A DNA stretch of 64,000 bases, from assembly GCA_947561715.1 (NCBI GenBank), contig OX387203.1, positions 17,608,001 to 17,672,000 on the forward strand, read 5' to 3'. Every line of letters starts with the position of its first letter. The first letter of the stretch is position 1. Of this stretch, positions 22,093-32,992 are shown in pieces. A program made the position numbers and the translations under genes. The DNA comes from Ascidia mentula (taxonomy: Eukaryota > Chordata > Ascidiacea > Phlebobranchia > Ascidiidae). Under the pieces are notes generated by a model. The model ran no database searches. It had not been told where the DNA came from and worked only from the letters and a program-made list of their open reading frames with translations.

Positions 22093-22887
22093 TTTGAAAT
22101 GGTGAGCACAATATCCCCTACCATTGCATCTACGCAACTGCAAACTTCACTGCAGTGCAAAGCCCTCCAACAGCGGAGGCAGAAAGATAAGGGAGTGCGA
22201 ATCAAAATAATGACGACCCGACGCACGAACGCATGACGTCATTGAACAACATCATAAACAACACAAAAAATATCAACCACATATACATAGTTAACGAAAC
22301 ATCAACAATAGGCAAACAATATAAACTGCTGCAACCTCTAACGTGTGCGAGTTTCAACATTTGTGTTGCGACGTGCACAACTTGTCATTAACAATACGTT
22401 GGCCAAACCAAAAATAATTTTTAACAAGATGGACGCAACACAGATTGGAATTCAGCCAAAGGCAAGTTGGGAAGCAACGACAATGCGCCACCATTTTTCA
22501 ACCGCGTACCCACCGGCAGGAACGCGTTAATGCATTTCAAGTTGTTTTTCGGTGGTATTTGTGGAACAACCTATGGCCAAAGGACTGGATGTGTGCGAAG
22601 TCAAATGGCTGAACCGCACCCAAGTTTCAATAAATATTTAAAAAATTATTCTCTTCATATTTGTTAGCAGTTGCTGGCAGTATTATTTGGTGTTGTGTTT
22701 TATCGACGGATCTTTCACCATTGTCTTTAATGTTGTTCAATCACGTCGTGCGTTCGTGCTGCGGGTGGTCATTATTTTGATTCGCACTCCCTTATCTTTC
22801 TGCTTTCGGTATAAGAGGGCCTTGCACTGCAGTGAAGTTTGCAGTTGTGTAGATGCAGTTGTGGGGGATATTGTGTTCACCATTTCA
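22093..22887. mobile_element. Foldback-type element with about 165-bp inverted termini
   Basis: 22093-22262 and 22723-22887 are reverse complements of each other over about 165 bp, including GATAAGGGAGTGCGAATCAA and CTTCACTGCAGTGCAA, with modest divergence. The 460-bp centre has no transposase. It is a non-autonomous foldback/MITE-like element of unknown superfamily. Confidence 0.75.
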
Positions 22888-22939
22888 GTTTTATTTTCAT
22901 TTCTTTGCTTATGTTAGGTACATGAAACTTCGAGTGTTT

Positions 22940-23535
22940 TAATGCAGTTTATTTGCAGAAATCAGAAACACTGTTCCGCTGGTGAGCGTTTCATCCTTAC
23001 TGGTTAATGCCGGTCTCTTTTGAGTGTGCCATAACAGTGGTGATTGATAGGGATACCGGTACATTGGTGAACAATGACACCACATCAAAGGATACCATGC
23101 TTTCATGTTGCTCCACTCGTAAGCTCCGTACCTCGACTGCAAACTCGCGTGAGTTTTTTACATGGTGCGTACGATTACCCACCAAAGGAGCGATTATCTT
23201 AGCATTCTTGAGTCGCTTCACATTCACAAAAACAGTGGATGCGTCACCGACAAAGAACAATGTGTTTACTTTCCGGCAGTTTATAACAATTTGTTGTAAC
23301 TGTTTCGCCTCCCGCAGTGTTTCGTGTTTTGCCTCTGCGACGTGATCTGACAAGCGTTGTCAACGTGTCCTTTTTCTTTTTTGTGCCCCTGAATGTTTTA
23401 GTGCAGTTTATTTTGAAATTGCGGTATCAATACCTGATGAGGTATCGCCGCATGCAGCACGTATATTTTATACCAGAAGCCAGAAGAGCGGTACATTTTA
23501 AATTGCAATATGCCTGGCAGCAACAGGATTTCCAG
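22940..23535 (-). mobile_element. Penelope-like element remnant (N-terminal and start of reverse transcriptase)
   Basis: The minus-strand frame 23353-22997 includes NCRKVNTLFFVGDASTVFVN, then HVKNSREFAVEVRSL, and the reverse-transcriptase block MVSFDVVSLFTNVPVSLSI. The same SFDVVSLFTNVPV block occurs in the larger element at 49-51 kb. The upstream part (to about 23535) is the inverted counterpart of 18721-18785. The element is truncated, with no catalytic YxDD and no endonuclease. Confidence 0.8.
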
Positions 23536-23771
23536 GTTTGTTTTAGGTTGAATGCGTGGTCAAAGAAAAATCAGAAAATGGTTTGGTCGTTTCGTCATCT
23601 TTTCAAACAAATGCAATTAACTGAGGAATATTTTTGAGAGAAAAATACATCGCAAATCCATTTTCGAAAATATATACGAGATAAAAATAATAATATTGCG
23701 ATTTTTAATTTGCTTTAAACCTTCAATTTTCTTGTTTACTTGTAGCGTATGTTCTTGCATTTTATGTAGCA

Positions 23772-26700
23772 ATGATGTTAAAGTATTGCTTGCAAGCTTT
23801 CCTGCTTTGTTATCTGCAATGCAAGAATCAATGCAATTCGTTGACAGGTAAGCTACCTTTCAAATTTACTCATAAAATTTTTATGTACTGCTTATAAGTC
23901 TACTAAATATTTCGTTACCACAGCGACGTGTGACACAAAGTTATCAGATTTAAATCACTCAATTTCAAAAGTAATCTGCCCACCCAACTGCTGGAGACAA
24001 TATTCGGATTTGTGTGGAAGTGATGATTACGCCTCTGGTCCCCTTTGTCTGGCTGCAATGCATGCAGGACTGATGGACAGTAAGTTACAGTGATAGTACC
24101 CTGGCATATTTACCGGATTTTCTTTGATATGAACTCAAACCAAATATTTTAGATGATGGAGGCTATTTTGAAATATACAAAAGTGATCCAATCCATGAAT
24201 ATATAGGATTGGACAGGAACGGAGTGAGAAGCAAATTTTGTTCGTTTGCAAGATGGTCTTACACATTTGAAAGTAAACTATGTTCCGGGTAGCGTTTTGG
24301 TTAGATTAAATAATAACTATTTATGGAAATATAGTGAAATGCAGCACGACAGGAAACAGTGAGTTTTCTGTAACGGATGTATTTTGTCCACCTGGTTGTT
24401 CGTCCAACTACGTCTGTGGAACAAATTCGTACAACAAGAATTCCTCGGTTTGTGCCTCTGCCATTCACGCTGGTATCTTGTCGCGTAAGTTGGTGTAATT
24501 AACACTTTGTGGTTTGTTTGAATCAATCATGAATATTTTCAGGAAGTGGAGGATACGTGACGTTTTATACTAGAAACGGAAGACGCTCATTTATTAGTTC
24601 GACCAAGGATGGTGTGACCAGCAAATCGTGTGGTTCATCAAGTCAATACTTTTCTTTCACTCGTAAGTTAACAAAAAGCATTCTAAGCGATAAACAGGGA
24701 TTGAAAGTGAAAAGAAGTGATAAATGAAATAACGCTTGTTTTTCGATATTTCAGATGAAGATTGTTTGAGAAGTTGTTCTAACAACGGTGAATGTTTGTC
24801 TGGAGTTAACGACCAACATTGTTCTTGCAACCCCGGGTTGATCGGGTCAGACTGTGAAATAGGTAAGAAATTGCCCTGAAAGCTGGAATATTCGGTACTA
24901 AGAGAAATGTGCCAGGTAAATCGCAAAAGACTTGAAAATTAAAGACAAATCCTGCATAAAGTAAACGCTCCAATCACCTATTTCATGTTGTAATGTGTTC
25001 ATGTTTAAGCAGCAGAATATTTGATAGTTCTAAATTTTCAGCCATACGAACTTTCACTTATAGCCGTGTTGAAGGTGCTGTCCTTTAAAGAAGTTCATGC
25101 CCCGCGTTTACTTCGGAGCTAATTGCCACTCAGTGTGTGACAGTCAACTAAAATTGATCGTAATTATCATATTCAGACATAAACGAATGCGCGAATGTAA
25201 TGCACAACTGTCATCAACATGCAACTTGCATCAACACCGTCGGCAGTTTTCAATGTTCTTGCAACGCAAACTACACCGGAGATGGCATTGATTGTTGTAA
25301 GTTTGACTTCGTTTTTTAGAATATTCAAATACAGGGATTCCAACCTCTGGGCCGCGAACCGGTTTGGGTCCGTGATGCATTTGTAACCGATCAGTAGAAA
25401 AGAGAAAAATGATGGCCTTTTTCGAGGATGCTGTATGACGATCAGCTAAACGAAATTGCCTTGGTTACTTAACTGTGGTTACAATCGAATCACCGACTAA
25501 ATAAACTACTTTTTACACAACCTATCACCCTAGTGTTCTGTAGGGCCGGAATGTCATGGTATTCAACTCTTCCCTGTGAGTAAGAATGCAAATTCAGATC
25601 ATGAAACCAAAGTTCTTTTTAGATCCAGATTTCTGTGCACAAAATCTTGGTATTTGCCAGAACAGAGGAAGATGCATTGACACAAAAACCTCCTACAGTT
25701 GTTCATGTGCCCACGGGTATGGAGGAACACATTGCGAAATAGGTAAGATTTTGCAGTTTTTTTTTGTTTTTTTTGGATGAAAGGTGTTGTGTTTCTTTAT
25801 ATTTTGTTCGTATCGTTGCAAATCATAGAATGAAAGCAAGGTACTGCGTACACGCATTTAAAGGGGAAATTAATTGCATTTCAAGTAACACGCACAAATA
25901 ATAATCACGCTGAAAGGACTGCGACACATTCCACGCATCACGCGACGGTGGCATGCAAGCGCATTGTTGCCGCCGTACGTAATGAGGCGTGACCTCAACA
26001 CCTCCCCACCGAAGATAGAAAAACCCTCCATCAGGTTAATAGTGTAACCGCTCTGGAGGTTTGCGCGATCGCTTGCCACTTTGTGGATTGCTGGCACCGA
26101 ACGCAGAAGTGCTGGGATTGGTTGGAACGTCTATTTCTGGAGACGGAGGCTGCAGAAATCTTCATTCTTCCACCGGTTCCAAATCTTGGTCAGAAACGTA
26201 TCGAACGCGTAACTGGTCAATGTGACATCGCCAGATTGGACCTCGGGGAAACACTTTCACATGAAACATTCGACTGCCAAAACAATTAATAATAGTGACA
26301 GGAACCCAGCGACCATCCTTGCTGTGCCTCGGGCCCATGTATAAAGCATAACATGGATCGCCAGCTTTAAAAGAAATTGTATCTTCGGATTTTCGTGTCG
26401 GCCTTACTTGATTACGTTGCTTAACGTGTGCTGGTGAAGGTAACAGAGTATCAATTTTTGCTCGGATTTGTCTGCCGTTAAGGAGTTCACTTGATGAAAA
26501 TCCACTAGCGTTGGGAGTACGCCTGTACTGAAATAGAAACTCCTGCAATGCTTATTTAAGGGGGTTTAGAAGACTTCTTCATTGCCTTCTTAAAAGTTTG
26601 GACCAATCATTCCGCAGCGCCATTGGTTGCAGGAAAATATGGTGCTCCTGTCAAATGTACGATGCCCCTTTGCTTGCAAAATTCCTGAAAATCAGCAGAC

Positions 26701-29700
26701 ATAAATGCTTGTGCATTATCCGACACAATAGTGTGTCGGTAGCCGAAATGGGCAAAATCTCTTTCCAGCAATTCCATAGTTGTTCTTGATGACATAGATT
26801 GCGTTTGATGTACGCAAGGGTACTTTGAATATGCATCGATCATCAGAAGCCAGTTACTTCCCAGAAAGTTAACTACGTGATCGATATGTAATCGACTCCA
26901 TAGCTTTTCTGGCATCATCCATGGATGAATTGCTGCCCTTGAGGGAGCGTTTTGGTGTTCGGCACAAGTCTGGCACTTGTGACAAAGAACTGTAATGTCA
27001 TCATCGATATTCGGCCAGTAAACTGCGGTCCTCGCCAGCTGCTTCATTCGTTGGATCCCAAAATGTCCAGTATGTAAGATCTGCAGAAAAGTAGAACGAA
27101 GTGATTCCGGTATGACTAACCGCGAACCATATAGTAGAAATCCGTAACTTGTACTCAACGAATCCGCTACTTTGCAAAACTTGGCAACTGGGTCACTGTT
27201 TGCCAAAGAAGATGGCCCTCTCTAGTAAAGCGCATGACTTTGGATAAGACCGGATCTTTTCCACTTTCCTTTCGGAGTGATGCCGAATCGGTGGGTTGCA
27301 CTTGTAAACTCAGACTGGTGATTGCACAAACTATGTCGGTGTCCTGTGCACTTTCCTCTCTGTAAAAGACTGCATCTTCCCCAACCGGTAAACGACTAAG
27401 TGCATCGGCATTCTGATGTTCCGATGTCTTCCTGTATTCAATCTTGTATTGAAATCGACTCAGAAAAAGTGCCCACCTTGCTAGGCGGTTAGCTGCTAAA
27501 GCAGGTGTAGCTTTAGTGGGACCGAACAAAGCTATCAGTGGCTTATGGTCGGTCACCAAAGCAAATTTCCTGCCAAAAAGATACTGGTAAAACTTCTTCA
27601 GCGCGAAGATTATTGCAAGAGCCTCTTTCTGAATTTGGCTGTAGTTGCGCTGGCTTTTGGTCAATGATTTTGACACGTTTGCAATTGGCCTCTCGCTTCC
27701 ATCTGGATAGCGGTGAAACAGAACTGCTCCAATTCCAACGTTTGCTGCATCGCAGGAAATTCCAACAGGCAATGAAGGGTCGAAATGAGTCAGAACTGTG
27801 TCAGCTGACAACCATTCCTTCAATTGGCAAAATGCAGCATTCTCGTTCCTGCCCCATTTCCACGCAACATTTGACCTGGTAAGTCGATACAAACGTTCCG
27901 CAACATTTGCGAATTGCGATGGCAGGAACTTGCGGTAGAACTGCACTGAACCAAGAAATCAACGTAGACTTGGCACATCTTCCGGTGGTAACATGTTGAC
28001 AACCGCATCCAATTTTGAACCTTTGGAAATGCCTTCTTTGGAAAGAATGTGCCCCAAGTATTCCACTTGTGGTAATGCAAATTTGCATTTCTCTATACGA
28101 CAGCGTAAACCCTTGTCGTTGAGCCTTTGAAGAAGTTGGCGAAGATTGTGAATATGTTCTTCGGCCGTTGATCCGCTGACCAAAAGATCATCCAGATAGA
28201 CGGTTACACCTTGCAAATCTTTTGTAATGTCGTCCATTAATACCAAATGGTAAAACGTTTTGCAATAGAACACCTCTGTGTGAACTGATTGCCAGTCTCT
28301 TGCGACTCTCTGGCCCCAATCGGATTTGGTTATAGGCGTCAGCCAAATCAATTTTTGTAAAGCTGTATCCATCTCGCAACTTGCGCATTAAGTCTTCAGG
28401 AAGTGGAAGTGGATGACGGTGTGTAGATAACTGCGGGTTAACGGTTACAGAGTAATCTCCGCAAACTCGTATCTTGGCTTTGGTTTGTCCTGGAAGCGGT
28501 GACTTTCGTATTGGAACCACTGGCGTTCCCCACTTGTTAAATTTCACAGGAGTCCAAATACCTCTTGCGATGCCAGCGTCAAATGCCTGGTTGACATCGT
28601 CTTGTAACGCGAATGGAACAGGTCTCGGCTTGCAGAATATGGGTTTCACGTCCTTCGTAAACTTTACCGCTAGTTCAAAATCCTTTAAACATCCCAATTC
28701 GGTCTTGAAAAGATCTGGGTATTGTCCACAAAGTTGTTTGCAAGCTTCTTGCAAATGAGTGTCCGGACGGCTATCGTCAGATAATGCGTGCAACTGCTCG
28801 TCGGGACTGTGAAGTAGCTTATCCAACGAAATGTGCAGGGATTGGATAGCGCATCTTCCAAGCAGATTTAAATGCGGCATTTGGGAGACGAAAAATAAAG
28901 TTTCCGTTTGTTGCGGTGTCCATCTCCAATAGACATGCTTTGCCGTTAATGGTAACGGTTACCTCCAACTTTGTACGTGAAATGACTTGCGGCTTGATCG
29001 AAAACAACAAATTGACATTGTCGTTAGATGCCCTCTTCTTTCTGCAAGCTGCTTCCAAATGTCCCAAACGTTTGCAAAAACGGCATGTTGCTGTTTTAAA
29101 TCGGCAATTGGGTGCAATATGATCTGCCTTTCCGCAGCGGTAGCAAGAAATCTTCTTCTTGAACTGACCTTGAACAACTGTAGTTGGTGACTTAACAGCA
29201 GTTTTCTTTGCATCCCGAACTTTATGCACCGATCCCCGTGTTCCGTAAACGGTTTCCTTTGCAACCTTGGCAGCGTCTTCAGTTTGCATGGCAACTTCAA
29301 TAGCACGCGTAAATGTCAGCTCATCAGCGTTGATTTTGAAAATTGCCTTCAGCACTGCCTCATTGGCTATGGAGCAAATAAACCTTGTGCGCAGCGCCTC
29401 GTCCAGAGGGTTTTCGATCGAGGGAAAATCACACGTGCCTGCGTCCTGGTGAATGCGTGCAGCCAATTCTTGCACCGTTTCCCCTGGATTGCGTTGCATG
29501 TTGCTCCAAAACTTGAAACGTTCCCGAATAACAAATCGCTTTGGATCGAACTGTTCCTTCATAAAGGCTTTGATGTCTGTAATAGAAAGATCGTTGACGG
29601 GCTTTGCAGGAGAGCTTTGTCCAGCCAGATTGAATAAAAGCTTGTACGTTGTGGTAGTTTGGTTGGTCAAAAAAACCTGAGCCACCCTCGTTTCTGGTAC

Positions 29701-32700
29701 AGCATGTGCACGTATAAACGTAGCAAGCCTCGACCAATAGTCGTCCCACAACTCCGATGTTGCGTCGAATGACGAAAAGCTTGGTGTAGCAACGGAAGGT
29801 GCAGCGTTTCCACTTGAACCAGCCTTGTCAACTAGGGCAAGAATCAACTTCATTTGTTCTTCGTGACACTTACGTTGTTCTTCATAACACCTTCGTTGTT
29901 CTTCTCGCTGTTCATCGTGACGCCTTTGCTGCTCTTCTTGCTGTTCATCGTGACGTTTTTGCTGCTGTTGTAACTGTTCTTGAATGAGCTTCGCAACTTT
30001 TTTCATCTTCGGGCTAACTTAAATATATTCAATAACAAACTGTGTGCACCTCGTTCAGTTGATTGAATCCCATCCTCGTCGCCAATAACTCTGTTGTGTT
30101 TCTTTATATTTTGTTCGTATCGTTGCAAATCATAGAATGAAAACAAGGTACTGCGTACACGCATTTAAAGGGGAAATTAATTGCATTTCAAGTAACACGC
30201 ACAAATAATAATCACGTGGAAAGGACTGCGACACATTCCACGCACCACGCGACTGTGGCATGCAAGCGCATTGTTGCCGCCGTATGTAATGAGGCGTGAC
30301 CTCAACAAAAGGAATGCAATTTATTAACAATGTTCATGGTGTTCGAAACCTAGGTTCGTTTCCAACCTGCAAGGACGCGTTACAAATCGGCCTCAAAGAG
30401 AGCGGAGTCTACAATTTAACTTCTCCTCTGACTTTCCAGGGATATTGCGACATGGATGGTGGTGAAGCTTGGCTGGTGAGTTTGCCTCTCGAGGCTGGAA
30501 CTGTATCCTAAGTTTATTGGTTGGGAAGCGTTCGGTGGACGTTTACATGACAAGTAATTGTCTGAACACCTTACCTAAGTTATGATAAATACCAGGTGTT
30601 CCAGCGTCGTTATGATGGATCTGTGAGTTTCGATAGAGATTGGGTGGATTACAAGAACGGGTTTGGGGATCTAACAACAGAATTTTGGATGGGTTTGTAT
30701 TCCAATAATGCAATCTTTAACTAAACGTCTTAGAAGTTTAATTAAAAATCAAGTACAACTGCTGTTAAATTTTGAATAGTAGTTGGTTTTAAATTTAATG
30801 CATTTACTGAACATTTACTAAGTGTTATAACGTGCGCACAACCAGTTAAATATACAGGCCTACCAAGCAAAACGTTTCAAGCACGCTACGCAAAAATCCT
30901 AGATAGTGTCTCAATGACGCTAGCGCGTGATGAGTCGCTTGAGTTGCAATGATTTCTTCTACCTCGTCTTGCAAAGTAATCAGACCTTGGATAATTATCT
31001 GGATAACGGTTGTATTGAAATATGTTACCTGTTTCATTAAAACAGTACATTATAACTCTTCAATATAATGTTGATAGAATCCAAGCGAATAGAATAGAAT
31101 CCAGTAGAATAGACTTTACAGGTAGACACTGGGCTGTTTAAAGCTCTCCATACTGATCACTGATTGGTCAATAACGTCACGTAATATCATGAGGCGCTGG
31201 AAGTATTATAATACAAGAACATTAGGTGTGATGTGACAGCATAGGAGAACATTTTATGTGGTAAACAGGATGTTAAATGAATCACTTTACTCGAGAACAT
31301 TCGATGACCAGCAATGGTTTCTGTGACGTATGTTACAAGTACATATAACAGTATCAGTTAATCCAATTTAAATTCCAGTGTTCTCAGCAATATTATTACA
31401 ACCAACAAATTTTATCAGGTTTGGAGAAACTGCATCAAATCACCAGTGCGTCGACCAGATGTCGCCTTCGTGTTGACCTTCAGGATTTTTCCGGAGGTCA
31501 AGGATTTGCCGAGTATAGGTAAGACTATTACGTATTTAAAGTTTTCAATTTAATGCCATTGTTCCAACGATAATTTACCCGATGCTGCCAGGTCGTCATA
31601 ACTAACAAAATCTTAAAAGCCACACCCCCCTTTATTACGTCAGATTCCCAAAGTTTGGGATTTAAGTTTGAAGCATTCAATGCATTTACTCGGTTCGGAA
31701 TAATTATGAAAACAAAAACTTGCGGTTTGTGCGATCGCTTGATCGTGGATTGCAACGAGTTTATGCGGTCGTTGTTGCCCAACTCCTTGTGGTAAAATCT
31801 TGAGCGCCAAGTACTGACCTTTGCCAAAACGTTGCATCTTGACTGGAAAGTTAGATTTATCCGCTTTGTTCTTCAGCTACAATGAAACCTCTTTGTAATC
31901 GCCTTAAATTAACGTTTAACCGAGGCACACGTACCCTGCCAGTGACGTAGGATCAGAAATATTAAGAAACTTGTCACAAACAACGTAGTTAAATGCGGGT
32001 TACAGAATAGTCTCGGCAAAAACTCATCTAACTTTTGCTTCTCCTGTAAGATATTCCAAATATATCTTGCAATGTCAGCATCGTATGCTTGATTGACATC
32101 TTATTTAAATGGACAGGTTTCAGTCGTTTGTGAACTTTTGTGAACTTGAAGTTGAAAATATCTGGGTTTCTTTCTCAAAACTTCTAATCCCACTCTGTGT
32201 TTATTGCTTAGTTGACAAATAATTATCCCACAGAACAGAACACAATGTATGACACATGTCGTTTGTTACGTCATAAAGTGTTTTATGTTTCATTTCCGTG
32301 AGCAACAAACCAATGTAAGCGGATTGATTTAAAACAACAAATTATCCGTTGTTTTTTAAATTACTTTGCATTAAATTAAACATTGTGACATTTTTGTTTT
32401 CAGTACTTTCAACATTGGCAATGAAGGAAGTTCCTACACAATTACTATATCCGGATATACGGGAAATGCAGGAGATTCCATGACTGTTGTGCAGCACAGT
32501 CTAAACGGGATGAGATTTTCAACTCTCAACAGAGACAATGATTTGTGAGTAATAATGATACAACGTGTCTGATTATATTTCTGTTTTACTAACGAAGTAA
32601 ATCGAGTTGTTTAAAAACGAAAAAACTGCATTTTCTTAAATAGTTGATTTTCAATGACAAAGTTAATCGCCTACCCTAAATCAACAATTGTAAAAATCAA

Positions 32701-32992
32701 TTGCTCTGAAACAGGGGGTTGTATTAACGTTTTAGTTGAACACAAATTTTAACTGAATGTAAATAAGTTGTAACACAGAGTTGTTGACAACCGACTTAAT
32801 TATAATTGCAGATCAGGACGTAATTGTGTTGTGATTGGTGGTGGAGCTTGGTGGCACCGTGATTGTTCATATGCCCACCTCAATGGTCCGTGGTCGAGAA
32901 CTTCTACTGATTACAACACTATGTGTTGGTACTGGTGGAAAAATTCATATGGGAAAATCATGAGCTCTAAGATGAAAGTGAAATGCGACTAA
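23772..32992 (+). CDS. Secreted LCCL-LCCL-EGF-EGF-EGF-fibrinogen C-terminal domain protein
   Basis: Fourteen exons join in consistent phase: 23772-23847, 23924-24079, 24153-24272, 24335-24484, 24543-24662, 24755-24862, 25177-25296, 25544-25579, 25623-25742, 30354-30475, 30596-30692, 31419-31518, 32404-32544 and 32812-32992, about 548 aa. Exon 1 is a signal peptide ([16 protein letters not shown]). Exons 2-3 and 4-5 each form an LCCL domain (CPPNC..AAMHAG..GGYFEIY; CPPGC..SAIHAG..GGYVTFY). Exons 6, 7 and 9 are EGF modules; the second opens DINEC, a calcium-binding type. Exon 8 is a 36-nt micro-exon. Exons 10-14 form a 213-aa fibrinogen-related domain ([49 protein letters not shown]). The product is presumably an extracellular recognition or matrix protein; ligand unknown. 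The roughly 4.6-kb ninth intron holds a Ty3/gypsy element. Confidence 0.88.
25785..26000 (-). repeat. 3' LTR of the Ty3/gypsy element
   Basis: 216 bp, TGTTG...CAACA. By eye it differs from the other LTR at six positions. Confidence 0.93.
26001..26010 (-). other. Polypurine tract
   Basis: On the minus strand GGTGGGGAGG directly abuts the 3' LTR, the expected plus-strand primer site. Confidence 0.75.
26162..28880 (-). pseudogene. Ty3/gypsy pol remnant (RT, RNase H, integrase) split by frameshifts
   Basis: Successive minus-strand pieces follow each other in different frames. 28880-28188 has the RT N-terminal half ([15 protein letters not shown]). 28372-27959 has the catalytic [10 protein letters not shown] block. 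27946-27167 is RNase H ([35 protein letters not shown]). 27206-26607 is integrase with an HH-CC zinc-binding region (HTGHFG..CHKCQTC) and the catalytic-core Asp regions ([13 protein letters not shown]). 26548-26162 is the integrase C-terminal part. At least three frame changes break the polyprotein. Confidence 0.88.
28819..30006 (-). pseudogene. Ty3/gypsy gag with zinc knuckles, running into protease
   Basis: The 395-residue frame starts with a Gln/Glu/Arg-rich coiled coil, followed by a capsid-like region and two zinc knuckles ([14 protein letters not shown] and [14 protein letters not shown]). The start of an aspartic protease follows ([20 protein letters not shown]), where the catalytic triplet reads DTA rather than the usual DTG or DSG. 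The frame ends soon after and pol continues in another frame. Gag itself looks unbroken. Confidence 0.85.
30065..30084 (-). other. Primer-binding site complementary to tRNA-Ser 3' end
   Basis: The plus strand reads GAATCCCATCCTCGTCGCCA, the 3' end of a eukaryotic tRNA-Ser(GCU) with CCA, seven bases from the 5' LTR. Its complement on the element strand is the minus-strand primer site. Confidence 0.85.
30092..30307 (-). repeat. 5' LTR of the Ty3/gypsy element
   Basis: 216 bp, matching 25785-26000 except for about six substitutions (roughly 3 percent). It is followed by the target duplication AAAGG. Confidence 0.93.
31640..32170 (-). mobile_element. Older degraded Ty3/gypsy pol relic in an intron
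   Basis: Around 31990-32150, phrases such as ATGCGGGTTACAGA.TAGTCTC and CAATGTCAGCATCGTATGC.TGATTGACATC parallel the reverse-transcriptase part of the intact element (28430-28620) with many changes. Part of 31640-31850 may belong to the same relic. It lies in the intron between fibrinogen-domain exons 31419-31518 and 32404-32544. Confidence 0.5.

Larger units (their letters stand above)
25785..30307 (-). mobile_element. Ty3/gypsy LTR retrotransposon, structurally complete but coding-defective
   Basis: Two 216-bp LTRs begin TGTTG and end CAACA. The element is flanked by the 5-bp target duplication AAAGG (25780-25784 and 30308-30312). On the minus strand the order is LTR, tRNA-Ser-type primer site, gag, protease start, reverse transcriptase, RNase H, integrase, polypurine tract, LTR. 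The coding region is spread over several frames, so the copy is inactive. Layout and serine-tRNA priming suggest the Mag-like group of Ty3/gypsy elements. It lies antisense in the intron before the fibrinogen-domain exons, ending 46 bp before the acceptor. Confidence 0.92.

Noticed and set aside
23007..23637. Plus-strand frames of about 110 codons
   Set aside because: Antisense to the Penelope-like fragment, which has recognisable reverse-transcriptase motifs on the minus strand.
27538..29987. Many plus-strand frames
   Set aside because: Antisense shadows of the Ty3/gypsy gag and pol on the minus strand.
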